A stretch of 64,000 bases of DNA from the NCBI GenBank assembly GCA_963815475.1, contig CAWFHD010000001.1:1116001-1180000 (forward strand). The letters are read 5' to 3'. This document shows, one piece after another, positions 51,085 through 60,748 of the stretch (positions within the stretch are counted from its first letter, which is position 1; every line of letters begins with the position of its first letter). This DNA is from Sulfopaludibacter sp963815475 (GTDB lineage Bacteria; Acidobacteriota; Terriglobia; Bryobacterales; Bryobacteraceae). The position numbers and the translations under genes are program-made. The notes beneath the pieces are model-generated. The model did not search any database, had not been told where the DNA came from, and worked only from the letters and a program-made list of their open reading frames with translations.

Positions 51085-52026
51085 TCACTTCTCCACCGGC
51101 AGTTTATCTAGGCTGTCAATAATCAACATATCGGCCGGCGCCTTTCTTCCCTCCAACTTAAGCCCAAGTTGCGTCTGTAATGCCACCTCGACTGGCGGAT
51201 AACGTTCCTCAGTCGGACCAGACGCCTGATCGCCAGCAGTGCCGTCGACAACACTGGTAGTGGCCCTCGCCAAATAGCCGGGCGAAAACTCTAACTCAAA
51301 ATCGTATTTTGCCGTCAATCCAGTCTTGTCAAAGATCGGCCGATCCACATAGCCTGCTAGAACGCCAACCAAGCTTTCTATTGTCATGTCGTGAGCGCAT
51401 ATTTGATAGCGCCCTAGTAACATTCTCATCGACGGGGCGATGCGTCCATCGGGAAGTCTCGCGCAGGCGGCCGAGTTAGCTGCTACTGGCATGCTGCTTG
51501 ATGCACTGCCATGGTTTGACTTCACATCTGAAGTTCCAGTTGGGACTACGGGTGTGAGCTTTGAGCCACTCTTAGCAACCGTAAGCTCATACACAGATAC
51601 TTCCCTGCTTTCGTGATGAAATTTGAGTTCCAGTCGGTTAACAAGAAGGTTTTGCCACATTATGAACACATCCTCTCTGCTTGCCCCTTGAGGAACCTTC
51701 GCCGTTATAGCTAGTCGATCAGTATCCAGCCAAGATGGCCCAATCACTTGATACTTCATGACCTTATAAGCAGCCACGATTAGATTTTTGAGTGAGCCAA
51801 CCCAGGTAACCTGCCCTGGGTCCGCTGTTCCTGGTCCACCCCGCATCCCCAAAACGCCCCCCGCCTTTCTGCCGGCTTGCGGGGGCGGCTGGACGTATGG
51901 TTTGATGGAGGCAACCTCAAACTCAACCGCCGGCCCATTTGATTGAACGGCATTCTGCGGCTCAGCCAAACACATGGCACCTCCAAACATCAGACTACAG
52001 ACGAGGGTGAGTTGACTAGCAGACAC
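51085..52026 (-). CDS. TIGR03435 family protein
   Basis: A 313-residue exported paralogue: signal peptide (TLVCSLMFGGAMCLA), FEVASIKPYVQPPPQ, LLVNRLELKFHHESREVSVY and the end LIIDSLDKLPVEK. It is longer than its neighbours, with an insert of about 60 residues before FDKTGLTAKYDFELEF. Same strand as the next family member, 283 bp apart. Confidence 0.9.
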   Translation of the reverse strand: MSASQLTLVCSLMFGGAMCLAEPQNAVQSNGPAVEFEVASIKPYVQPPPQAGRKAGGVLGMRGGPGTADPGQVTWVGSLKNLIVAAYKVMKYQVIGPSWLDTDRLAITAKVPQGASREDVFIMWQNLLVNRLELKFHHESREVSVYELTVAKSGSKLTPVVPTGTSDVKSNHGSASSSMPVAANSAACARLPDGRIAPSMRMLLGRYQICAHDMTIESLVGVLAGYVDRPIFDKTGLTAKYDFELEFSPGYLARATTSVVDGTAGDQASGPTEERYPPVEVALQTQLGLKLEGRKAPADMLIIDSLDKLPVEK

Positions 52027-52309
52027 TTCGACCTCCTTTCAGCACTCTGAAAGTGTACCGTCTCCGTGCACTATAACATCTTGGCCGCCCGGAAGTTAGG
52101 CCCCCAAGAGCGCCGGGAGTCCGAGACATGGCACGGCGGAATAGGTACCGATAATGGTGTTAAAGTAGGCCTTCCGTACACTACCGCTCGGTTATGGACC
52201 GGGCCGGTCCACTTTACGATATCCCGTCTAACATCCGGGACCCGGCATTTGGGCAAGCCGTCCTCGCAGGCGTCCCGCGTCTCACGCGAACAATTCGCAA
52301 CTACCTTAG
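52027..52309. other. 283-bp spacer with degenerate repeats
   Basis: Carries the diverged motif AAAGTAGGCCTTCCGTACAC (52162 onward) followed by ACCGCTCGGTTATGGACC, the second half of which recurs near 48370. Confidence 0.45.
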
Positions 52310-53128
52310 TCAGTTGGCCGACGGCCTCTCGATGTGATCGATCATAAGCACCTCGACCGGACCTTTACCCTTTCCCAGGTTCAGTCCTGTGTCCGACAAT
52401 GCTCCGGCAAGCGTTGGAGCTAGGATCTGGTCTGGTTCCGGCGTTTGGCCCTCCGGCATGAACAGCAGGTTCAGGTTGTAGGTTCCGGCGAGGCCCGTGC
52501 GGTCTGCAATCGGCGAGCGCAATGCACCTCTGATCTGAGCAGCTATCTTGTCCAGAGTGGCGGCGCAACACACCACGTGCGTGCCCTCGCGCCAGGAAGA
52601 CGTGCCGCATGTTCCCGGGGCCTGAGTGTATCGCCTGTCCTCAATTGTGATGCTCAAAGGGTTCTTGCCGCCGGACGGCGTCAACTTGAGCTTCCCTTTT
52701 CCGAGAGTCAGGATATACTCCGGCATTTCTCTCGTCTCGCGGTGGATTTGAAGCTTGAACCGGTCCGCCAGCAGCGACTGAAACATCAGGCGAACCTGAT
52801 CGTCCTGGGTGTCGGGCACCGCCGTTCGCGCATCTATATCAAACCATCTCGACTCGTCCGGCCAGTCTGGAATCCCTACCAATTGATAGCCTGCTTCGAG
52901 GCGGTAGGCATAGAAAATAAGGCTGCCGACCTGGGCGTTGTGCATCATGACCAGCGTGCCGGATCGGCGGGGCACGAAGTCGGGCCGCTGGTTGGAAGCA
53001 TTCTGTTTGACTGAAGCTACTTGAAATACTGGACGAGCTTCTGGTTGGCCAAACGCAATAGTGAGCGGGAACAACAGAACCCCCGTGAGGCTCGCTCTCA
53101 AAACTGTTCTCAGTTCATTGGCTGGCAT
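52310..53128 (-). CDS. TIGR03435 family protein
   Basis: A 272-residue exported paralogue with FQVASVKQNASNQRP, LLADRFKLQIHRETREMPEY and the end MIDHIERPSAN. ATG 53128 is used; TTG 53131 just before it would add one residue. Confidence 0.9.
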   Translation of the reverse strand: MPANELRTVLRASLTGVLLFPLTIAFGQPEARPVFQVASVKQNASNQRPDFVPRRSGTLVMMHNAQVGSLIFYAYRLEAGYQLVGIPDWPDESRWFDIDARTAVPDTQDDQVRLMFQSLLADRFKLQIHRETREMPEYILTLGKGKLKLTPSGGKNPLSITIEDRRYTQAPGTCGTSSWREGTHVVCCAATLDKIAAQIRGALRSPIADRTGLAGTYNLNLLFMPEGQTPEPDQILAPTLAGALSDTGLNLGKGKGPVEVLMIDHIERPSAN

Positions 53129-53746
53129 CAACCCAGTAGACGCTGCAAAGTCGTCGAACGTTTAGGCTTATCGGATCCTCCTATTGGAAATCGGAGGCAG
53201 ACGGTGTCAGACTGCATCGAGCCGCTCATTCCATTAGCCCAAGTGGCCTTGAAGTAGGCTTAGCGGAAACTGGCAAGTTGACGCGCGAAACGCCCGTTGC
53301 TGGCATTTGCCGGGATCGGCCCTGTCTGACGGAGCGTTTACGGGAGGAGCAATTGATTCAAAAGGCAACTGGCTACGAACAGCAAAGAGCTGAAGCCGCA
53401 CAGGTTCCCGGGCTGAGCGAACCGGGCTTCCGCCGCCATTGGAGCGTATATCGGTGACCCACAGATTCCTCCGACGAACCCGGATTGAAGGCGCTGGCCA
53501 TTCGGACAGGGCAGCGGCCAAAACACGTCGCATTTGCTACATCCACCTCAGGGGAATGGCGTCATGCCCCATTTTTCCCCAGCCTGATCGTGGGTTTTCA
53601 CCCACCTGGGGTGGGTGGACTCCCGAATACGGGAACAAAATGCTCTTCAAATTTCCATAAACAGGATAAAAAGGTGTTTTAAGGTATTTATCTTATTCAA
53701 AACAGGGGGCCTCGGCGAACGGTCCTGAACCTGCACAGGCACCGCC
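53129..53746. other. 618-bp spacer: repeat copies and AT-rich leader
   Basis: Holds a diverged motif at 53249-53275, one arm of a long inverted repeat (53330-53478), an 8-bp hairpin at 53599-53617 (CACCCACC/GGTGGGTG), and an AT-rich stretch (53650-53705) that should contain the promoter of the TonB receptor. Confidence 0.55.
53330..53478 (+). repeat. Inverted repeat flanking the TonB receptor, arm 1
   Basis: AAGGCAACTGGCTACGAA (53362-53379) and a 24-base match at 53454-53477 recur in reverse complement at 57311-57328 and 57211-57234, with 74 and 76 bases between. One frame of this arm reads LTERLREEQLIQKATGYEQ and ends in a stop, like the tail of a lost gene. Confidence 0.8.
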
Positions 53747-56700
53747 ATGATTTCCAGGTTCAACGCCGCAACTCTGTTGCTGCTCGCGCTGATCGTAACC
53801 TTCGGACTGGCGCCGTCGGCGCTCGCCCAAGCCATCAGCGGCGACTTAGTCGGGACCGTTCAAGATGCCAGCGGTGGCGCCCTTCCCGGCATCACCGTAA
53901 CGGCTCTGAATACGGGGACGAATGTGAAATCCACCGGTGTCACCAATTCGAGTGGCGACTACCGAATCTCCAACCTGCCGCCTGGCAACTATGACGTTTC
54001 GGCCGGAGCCACGGGCTTCACGACCGCCACCCTGAAGGGCGTGGCCGTTGATGTAAATCGCAACACCACGGCGAGCCTCAAGCTTTCTGTGGGCAGCGTC
54101 TCAACCGCCATTGACGTGGTCGAGGCCGGAGTCCTGCTGGACACCACCACCGCACAGGTGCAGCAGACGTATACGGCACAGCAGTTGGGCGATCTTCCCA
54201 TGGCGTCGAATGGCAATGGCGTATTGAACCTGTCCCTGCTGCAGGCCGGCGTGGCTTCGAGCGGCGGCGTGGGCTATGGCACTGGCCCTTCGGTCGGCGG
54301 CCAACGTCCCACCAACAACAGCTTTACCGTGGATGGCGTGGACAACAACAGCAAATCGGTCACTGGACCGGTAGCCTCCATCCCCAACGATAGCGTCGCG
54401 GAGTTCACGCTGCTGTCGAACCAGTTCCGTGCCGAGTATGGCCACTCTTCGGGCGGCCAGTTCAACACCATCGTGAAGAGCGGCTCCAACACGCTGCATT
54501 TCACAATTTACGAATACTTCCGCAATCGCGATCTGAATGCGGTGGACCAGCTTTTCCGGAACAAGACCCCGCAGCTTCCGCGCTACGACCAGAATCGGCT
54601 CGGCGCCAACATCGGCGGTCCCATCATCAAGAGCAAGTTGTTCGTCTTCGGAAGCTTTGAGTACAACCCCTTCGGAGGCGCCGCGTCGCCCTCTACCATC
54701 TATGCGCCCACGGCCAGTGGCTACGACACCCTCGCCGCTGTCCCGGGTGTGAGCGCAGTCAATTTGGGAGTGCTGAAACAGTATGCAGTGGCGCCGGCGG
54801 TCACATCCGACGGTCCCCTCGTGAAAATAGGCAGCGCGTCCGTTCCTACCGGTTCCATTCCAGTGGTGGGCCCCAACTTCACGAACACTTACTTTACCGT
54901 GATCAGCGTCGATTACAACTTCTCCGAGAAGGACCAGGTGCGCGGACGCTATATCGCGAACAAGCAGGATTCGGTCAGCACGGTCGCCAACCTGCCGGTT
55001 TTCTACACCCCCACGCCGAACACGAATTATCTCAGCACGGCGGCCTGGTACCACGTGTTTTCTCCCACCCTGGTGAATGAATTCCGCTTGGGCTTCAACC
55101 GCAACAACCAGTCCGAGCCGGTGGGCGACCAGAAATTCCCCGGCCTGGATGCATTCCCGAACCTGGTCTTCAACGACCTCGGCCTGCAAGTAGGACCGAA
55201 TGGCAACTTCCCGCAAAGCGGCATCAGCAACACCTACCAGGCCATCGAGAATGTGAGCTGGACTCACGGGGCACACACCGTCAAAGCGGGCTATGAGTTC
55301 CGCGATTATATTGCCGCCACTCATTTCACACAGCGCGTCCGCGGAGACTACGAATACAGCTCGCTGGCGAACTACCTGCTGGATCTCACCCCAGACGTGC
55401 TTGCGAACCGCAGCCTGGGCGACCCGGTGTTCTATGGCAACAATTTGGCGCACTACTCGTACGTGCAGGACACATGGCGCATCAGCACCAATCTGACTCT
55501 CGATGCCGGACTACGCTACGAATGGACCGGCGTGCCGGTGGGCGCGCGCCAGCAGGCCCTTAATGCCGTCGCGACCGTTCCTGGGCTCGCGGACTTCCGA
55601 TCTCCCAAGTCCAGCACTTGGGGCGGATTATCTCCCCGCATCGGCCTGGCCTACACGTTGGGTCACAGCGGCAACACGGTAATTCGCACCGGCTTCAGCC
55701 GCGCCACCGACATCATCTACGACAACATTCCACTCAACAGCCCTCCGCCACAGTTCACCACCGCGGTTGACCTGACAAACGCAGGCGGCAGCAACTTCCT
55801 GAAGAACGGCGGTATCTCGCCGACTGTGTACGCGCCTAACACGAATCTGACTGCCGCGCAGGCCCGCGCCGCCACCGCCTACCTGCTGCCCGATCAGTTT
55901 CTGCCGTACTCGCTGAACTGGAGCATGGAAGTGCAGCACACATTCGGCAAGGACTACACCCTCACAGCTCGCTACGTGGGAACCCGCGGCGTTCACCAAC
56001 TCATTCAGCAGCAGATCGACCGGCTGCATCCGCTGGTGACCCCCACCTCGTTCATTCCCACCTACATGAGCGCTCCTGATGCCGGCACTTTGGCGAGTTT
56101 GCCGCTCAACGTCGGCAATCTGCGACTGCCTTCCACCTGGGCCGATCCCGCGTGGTCCGCGGCCGGTTTCACCAAGGCGATCACGTCGTATCAACCCCAG
56201 GGCTGGTCATTCTACAACGGACTGGACCTGCAGATGCAGCGCCGCTTCGCTCACGGGTTCTCACTGCTGGCCGCCTATACATGGAGCCACAATCTCGACA
56301 ATCAGACTGCCACCCTCAACACCAGCGCGTTGAGCCAGCGCCGCGTGCAGAATTTCGGCAACCTCACACCGGAAAAGGCCGCCTCCGCCCTCGACCGCCG
56401 GCAGCGCCTGACCTTCTCGGCCGTCTACGATGTGCCGTATCTCAAAGACAGCAAGAACTGGTTCGCCAAGAACCTCATCGGCAACTGGCAGGTCGCCCCG
56501 GTTCTTACCTACGAAACGCCGGAGTACTTCACAGTTGCGAGCGGCATCGATTCCAACCTGAATAGCGATTCGGCGGGGGATCGTACCCTGGTCAACGTGA
56601 CTGGCGCCGCCGGCGCCGGCAGCGGCGTGTATGGGCTCGATAAGAGCGGCAACAAAATCAACATTGCCGGCTCCACCACCGCGCAGCTCAACAATGTGGT

Positions 56701-57049
56701 TGCCTGGGTGGCCATCAATCCGAACGCCCGCTATATTCAGGCGGGATACGGCGCCCTGGCCAACACCGGACGCAACACCGAAGCCACACGGCCTATCGAC
56801 AATATCGATTTCAGCCTGCTCAAACGCTTCCAGATCAGGGAGAAGATCAAATTGGAAGTGTCCGGTGAGGCATACAACTTGTTCAATCACGCCCAGTTCA
56901 TTCCAGGCTCCATCGGTGACGTCGGTCGAATCAGCACCTCCGGCAGCACGGCTTACGTGACCGTCAACAATGGCACCTTCAATAATCCCGAGAAGACGTT
57001 CAGCAGCAATCCGCGGCTCATGCAGGTTGTCGCTAAGTTCGTCTGGTAA
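53747..57049 (+). CDS. TonB-dependent receptor with N-terminal carboxypeptidase-like domain
   Basis: A 1100-residue outer-membrane receptor. Signal peptide (LLLLALIVTFGLAPSALAQ), carboxypeptidase regulatory-like domain (VGTVQDASGGALPGITVTAL, YRISNLPPGNYDVSAGATG), plug domain (VGGQRPTNNSFTVDGVDNN) and a long beta-barrel ending LMQVVAKFVW. It differs from the receptor at 25922 by only having the short group-typical start and has no regulator beside it. It is bracketed by an inverted repeat and followed by a dispersed repeat and a strong terminator. Confidence 0.93.
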   Translation: MISRFNAATLLLLALIVTFGLAPSALAQAISGDLVGTVQDASGGALPGITVTALNTGTNVKSTGVTNSSGDYRISNLPPGNYDVSAGATGFTTATLKGVAVDVNRNTTASLKLSVGSVSTAIDVVEAGVLLDTTTAQVQQTYTAQQLGDLPMASNGNGVLNLSLLQAGVASSGGVGYGTGPSVGGQRPTNNSFTVDGVDNNSKSVTGPVASIPNDSVAEFTLLSNQFRAEYGHSSGGQFNTIVKSGSNTLHFTIYEYFRNRDLNAVDQLFRNKTPQLPRYDQNRLGANIGGPIIKSKLFVFGSFEYNPFGGAASPSTIYAPTASGYDTLAAVPGVSAVNLGVLKQYAVAPAVTSDGPLVKIGSASVPTGSIPVVGPNFTNTYFTVISVDYNFSEKDQVRGRYIANKQDSVSTVANLPVFYTPTPNTNYLSTAAWYHVFSPTLVNEFRLGFNRNNQSEPVGDQKFPGLDAFPNLVFNDLGLQVGPNGNFPQSGISNTYQAIENVSWTHGAHTVKAGYEFRDYIAATHFTQRVRGDYEYSSLANYLLDLTPDVLANRSLGDPVFYGNNLAHYSYVQDTWRISTNLTLDAGLRYEWTGVPVGARQQALNAVATVPGLADFRSPKSSTWGGLSPRIGLAYTLGHSGNTVIRTGFSRATDIIYDNIPLNSPPPQFTTAVDLTNAGGSNFLKNGGISPTVYAPNTNLTAAQARAATAYLLPDQFLPYSLNWSMEVQHTFGKDYTLTARYVGTRGVHQLIQQQIDRLHPLVTPTSFIPTYMSAPDAGTLASLPLNVGNLRLPSTWADPAWSAAGFTKAITSYQPQGWSFYNGLDLQMQRRFAHGFSLLAAYTWSHNLDNQTATLNTSALSQRRVQNFGNLTPEKAASALDRRQRLTFSAVYDVPYLKDSKNWFAKNLIGNWQVAPVLTYETPEYFTVASGIDSNLNSDSAGDRTLVNVTGAAGAGSGVYGLDKSGNKINIAGSTTAQLNNVVAWVAINPNARYIQAGYGALANTGRNTEATRPIDNIDFSLLKRFQIREKIKLEVSGEAYNLFNHAQFIPGSIGDVGRISTSGSTAYVTVNNGTFNNPEKTFSSNPRLMQVVAKFVW

Positions 57050-57066
57050 GGGGCTTTGCTTAGTCG

Positions 57067-57168
57067 GGAAACCGCTTGCTGACGCGCGCGGCTCCGATCC
57101 GAGCCGCGACCGTTAGGGAGTCGGTTGCCTCGGAATACGAGACTGTATTTATGAACGGTGTACTTAGT
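57067..57168. repeat. About 102-bp dispersed repeat, copy 2
   Basis: Same orientation as 43488-43590 and near-identical through the core with CGCGGCTC/GAGCCGCG arms to GGTTGCCTCGGAATACGAG, then again at TGTACTTAGT. It starts 17 bp after the receptor stop codon. Confidence 0.85.
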
Positions 57169-57178
57169 CTGATCGCCC

Positions 57179-57205
57179 CGGGGAGCCGCAAGGCTCCCCG
57201 TTTTT
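57179..57205 (+). terminator. Rho-independent terminator of the TonB receptor gene
   Basis: A 9-bp perfect stem (CGGGGAGCC / GGCTCCCCG) with a GCAA tetraloop, followed by TTTTT. Confidence 0.9.
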
Positions 57206-57370
57206 ATGCCTCGTCGGAGGAATCTGTGGGTCACTGATGCGGTCGAATGGCGCCGGAAACGTCGGCTCGCGTAGCTGGCGAACCCGGTGCCGATGGGACG
57301 GAAGCTGCTTTTCGTAGCCAGTTGCCTTCCGAACCAGTCTGGACTCCCTGGTAAACGCCACGCCGTCAGC
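57205..57370 (-). repeat. Inverted repeat flanking the TonB receptor, arm 2
   Basis: Reverse complement of the arm at 53330-53478, sharing the 18- and 24-base blocks given there; the sequence between the blocks has diverged. Confidence 0.8.
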
Positions 57371-57564
57371 GAGGACCTATCCTCCAACTGCCGAAGGGCG
57401 CGTGATCTGCTCGCGATTGGAGAACGGTGGGTTGACCTGCCCGCGTCTTCACGGCTGACCAGCAGACACTGAGTGAGCTTTCAACAAGCCTGCGTTGTTC
57501 CGATGCCGCACACGAATGTTGGTAGCCAAATCCGATATAATCAGCCCGTACTCGGTAAGGAACT

Positions 57565-59058
57565 ATGCGACTGAGTGTTTTGGCGGTTTGCGGGCTGGCC
57601 TCGCCGATGTTCCTTATCGCGCAATCGCGAGCGGAGCAGTCATTCCATCCGCAGATTCCGAAAGCCTGGAACGATGCGGAGGTTAGCACCTACGAGCTTC
57701 CCCTCTCGTATGGCCGACCGGCTCATTACATGTCAGCCGCTGACTACTACGCCATTCCATCCCGCACCATCTATCGAACCTATCCGATTTATCGACCCGA
57801 TCGGGAGCCGTCCGGCTATTTGAAATCGCTCAAAGACCGCGAACCGGAAATCGCCTTCGACGCTGCCAAGCTCAAGACCAAACAGGACTGGATCGTGGCA
57901 GGGGCGCTGGTTTTTGAGTCTCCGAATATTGTTGTCAACGTAGCCGACACCCCGTACCGTGACGCGGACTGGTACCGCGAAGTCAAAATTCCGGTCACCA
58001 AAGAGGGCATCATGCCCTATGGTCGTTATTTGATACGGCAGAAGGGCGTGGTAGAAGTCACCTTTGACGCTTGTGCCATGTGTCATACCCGGGTGCTACC
58101 CGGCGGCGAAGTCGTGCGTGGCGCTCAAGGAAACTTTCCTTTCCAACACTCCCAGGCCTACCAAAACAGAAATGCCGTGAAACGAAACACAGCGCAGGGA
58201 GATGAGTCTCTGCGAGCGGATTACTGGGAAGAATATGGCGCGCCCTGGGCGCCTCAACCGGAACTCCGCTCTCTTACTCTAAGCCGGCTCATCGACCTGG
58301 ATGAGTCGACTCCTCCCGGTGTCCTTAGCCGACATGGCACCAGGCCTGCCTATCCCGTAAGGATCCCGGATCTGATCGGAGTAAAAGATCGCCGGTACTT
58401 GGATTCGACGGGGTTAGGGCAGCATCGGGAGATCAAGGACTTAATGCGTTATGCGATTGCCAACCAGACCACCGATCGCATCGCACTCTTTGACGGGTTT
58501 CAGCCATGGAACCGGGATAAATGGCTGAAGCTGACAGCGGGAAGGTATAGTGATGAGCAACTCTATGCGTTGGCTCTGTATGTGTATTCGATCGAACCGC
58601 CGCCTAATCCGAACAAATTTGGGACAGTTGCGGCGCGCGGCCAGAAGGTATTTGAAGCGGAAGGTTGCGCAATGTGCCACACGCCGCCGCTTTACACAAG
58701 CAACAAGCTCACACCTGCGCAAGGCTTTTCGGTGCCAAAAGACCACAAAGAGCGATACGATATTTTGCCCATCGTGGTCGGAACCGATCCCTCGTCGGCC
58801 CTAACGACTAGGCGCGGCACCGGTTACTATAAGGTGCCGTCGCTCAAAGGGGTGTGGTACCGAGGGCCCTTAGAGCATAACGGCTCCGTCGCAACGTTGG
58901 AGGACTGGTTTGATCCAGCGCGCTTACGCGAGGACTACGTTCCCACTGGATTCAAAGGCTATGGCGTTAAGACGCGAGCCGTAAAGGGTCACGAGTATGG
59001 CCTGCGTCTCTCCGACACCGACAAGCAGGCACTTATGGCATTCCTTAGAACGTTATGA
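57565..59058 (+). CDS. Di-heme c-type cytochrome, paralogue 1
   Basis: A 497-residue periplasmic protein with a signal peptide (LSVLAVCGLASPMFLIAQS) and two CxxCH heme sites: CAMCHTRVLP near residue 171 and CAMCHTPPLYTSNKLTPA near residue 370. The second site and the following RRGTGYYKVPSLKGVWYRGP resemble di-heme peroxidase/MauG-type C-terminal domains. Role: electron transfer or peroxide-type oxidation, not decided. Two paralogues lie within 7 kb. Confidence 0.85.
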   Translation: MRLSVLAVCGLASPMFLIAQSRAEQSFHPQIPKAWNDAEVSTYELPLSYGRPAHYMSAADYYAIPSRTIYRTYPIYRPDREPSGYLKSLKDREPEIAFDAAKLKTKQDWIVAGALVFESPNIVVNVADTPYRDADWYREVKIPVTKEGIMPYGRYLIRQKGVVEVTFDACAMCHTRVLPGGEVVRGAQGNFPFQHSQAYQNRNAVKRNTAQGDESLRADYWEEYGAPWAPQPELRSLTLSRLIDLDESTPPGVLSRHGTRPAYPVRIPDLIGVKDRRYLDSTGLGQHREIKDLMRYAIANQTTDRIALFDGFQPWNRDKWLKLTAGRYSDEQLYALALYVYSIEPPPNPNKFGTVAARGQKVFEAEGCAMCHTPPLYTSNKLTPAQGFSVPKDHKERYDILPIVVGTDPSSALTTRRGTGYYKVPSLKGVWYRGPLEHNGSVATLEDWFDPARLREDYVPTGFKGYGVKTRAVKGHEYGLRLSDTDKQALMAFLRTL

Positions 59059-59094
59059 CCGGTTTCCGCGAAAGCTGGATCGCGGAGGGCGCCA

Positions 59095-59144
59095 GATCCT
59101 CCCTGGGCGAAGGGTAGATCTACACTTTGCCGTCAGGGAGGACC
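59095..59144. repeat. 50-bp hairpin element, copy 1
   Basis: Inverted repeat: outer arms GATCCTCCCTG / CAGGGAGGACC with one mismatch, inner arms around GCGAAGGGTA / TACACTTTGC. It lies between the convergent cytochrome genes and could serve as a shared terminator. Confidence 0.75.
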
Positions 59145-59238
59145 TTTCCCACTGTACTCAAGCCACACTGTGAGCAGCGGGCATCTCGAGTTAAATCTAG
59201 ACTGCTATACCGACTCCGTCATGTCACGTTCGGCCAAG

Positions 59239-60714
59239 TTAAAGTGTCCGCAGAAACGCAATTAGCGCATTCTTGTCTTCCGTGGAAAGGTTCAGGCCAA
59301 ACTCGTGACCTTTCACTGCTCGCGTTTGCACGCCGTAGCCTTTGAAGCCGGTAGGCAGGTATTCAGAGTTGAGACGCTTGGGATCGAACCAGTCCTCGAG
59401 CGTAGCCACCGACCCGTCGTGTTCGAACGGGCCGCGATACCAGACGCCCTGGAGAGATGGAACTTTGTAGTAACCGGTGCCACGTCGGGTACGTAGCGTC
59501 AAACCAGGGTCTGTCCCGATCTCAGCAGTCAAGACGTCGTACTTCTTCTTGTGGTCTTCCGGAACAGTGAAACCAGAAGCCGGTGTTAACTTGTTATTGG
59601 TATAGAAGGGCGGTGTGTGGCAGCCGGCACAGCTTCCGTTGAATATTTTCTCCCCTCGACGTGTCAACGCGCTCGGCCTGTTCGGGTTTTGCGGTGGCTT
59701 TAACGAGTAGAGGTATAGAGACAGAGCATAGAGTTGTTCGTCGCTGTAGCGTAGTTGAGTGGAAGGAGCAGGCAGGCTCCTGTAATCCTCGCCGCGCGGG
59801 ATGAAGTCGCCGAATTTCGACAGGAAGTCCATTTCGTTATTGAGCGCGGCATACCGCATCAGATCCCCGATACCACGATGTTGAACGAGGCCAGTTCTGT
59901 CGAGGTAGCGCCGATTCTTTACGCCAATAAGGTCGGGAATCGCAACCGGGTAATTCATGCTCGATCGATGGCGGACAACGACGCCGGCCGGGGCTGAGTC
60001 GAATTGCGCGGCCAACTCTTCCGATGAAAGCGTATTCGCCTGATCGGCTGGATCTGGCTTCAACCACGGCGCTCCGGAGAGGGTTCGGTAGACGTCCCGC
60101 ACGATCTGTGCAGGGGCGTGGCGGAAGCCGAAGGCATTGGCACGGTCTATCGGAAAGTTTCCTTGCGCCCCTCTGATGGTGGTGCCATCCGGCAGCACTC
60201 GCGTGTGGCACATGGCGCAAGCAAACGTTCCAAGCTCGATTTTGCCTTTTTCGCGGATGACATAGCTTACAAAGGGCATCACTCCAGTCTTTGTAAGCGG
60301 CGGTTGCACGTGTTCGAACCAAGCGGCTGTTCTCACATCGGCCAATCGGATTACGAAATCGAAACCGAACGGCGCATCGAATACGAGTCCCCCCGCTTTG
60401 ATCCAGTCGTCTTGGGAACGTAGCTGCGCAGGGTCAAAAATAACCCGCGGCTCTTGTTGTCGCAGCCATTCGATGTAATGTGCCGGCTCTCTGCCCGGAG
60501 CGTATACAGGATACGTTTTGTAAACTGGACGAACGGGGACACGATAGTAATACTCAACAGGAACAGCCACCGGGGAGTAGCGCGGGTCGGGGTGCGGCAC
60601 TTCAAGCGACGCCAGCGCAACCGCGTCCCATGTCTTTGGGATCTCGGGATGGTACAGCGGCTGGGCCGACAGGGATGCCGTGGCCAAGAACAGTATAGCC
60701 GCGCCGATCTTCAT
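59239..60714 (-). CDS. Di-heme c-type cytochrome, paralogue 2
   Basis: A 491-residue exported paralogue (signal peptide KIGAAILFLATASLSAQ) with CAMCHTRVLPDGTTIRG and CAGCHTPPFYTNNKLTP as heme sites and the same RRGTGYYKVPSLQGVWYRGP end domain. AGGAGG lies six bases before ATG 60714. It is 34 bp behind the carboxylesterase gene and probably in one operon with it. Confidence 0.88.
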   Translation of the reverse strand: MKIGAAILFLATASLSAQPLYHPEIPKTWDAVALASLEVPHPDPRYSPVAVPVEYYYRVPVRPVYKTYPVYAPGREPAHYIEWLRQQEPRVIFDPAQLRSQDDWIKAGGLVFDAPFGFDFVIRLADVRTAAWFEHVQPPLTKTGVMPFVSYVIREKGKIELGTFACAMCHTRVLPDGTTIRGAQGNFPIDRANAFGFRHAPAQIVRDVYRTLSGAPWLKPDPADQANTLSSEELAAQFDSAPAGVVVRHRSSMNYPVAIPDLIGVKNRRYLDRTGLVQHRGIGDLMRYAALNNEMDFLSKFGDFIPRGEDYRSLPAPSTQLRYSDEQLYALSLYLYSLKPPQNPNRPSALTRRGEKIFNGSCAGCHTPPFYTNNKLTPASGFTVPEDHKKKYDVLTAEIGTDPGLTLRTRRGTGYYKVPSLQGVWYRGPFEHDGSVATLEDWFDPKRLNSEYLPTGFKGYGVQTRAVKGHEFGLNLSTEDKNALIAFLRTL

Positions 60715-60748
60715 TACAAGCCTCCTGACTACCTGCACAGAGTCACGA

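Larger units (their letters stand above)
57050..57564. other. 515-bp spacer packed with repeats and a terminator
   Basis: In order: 102-bp repeat copy 2, terminator, inverted-repeat arm 2, a partial copy of the hairpin element of the cytochrome cluster (57362-57400), and the promoter side of the cytochrome gene. Confidence 0.7.
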
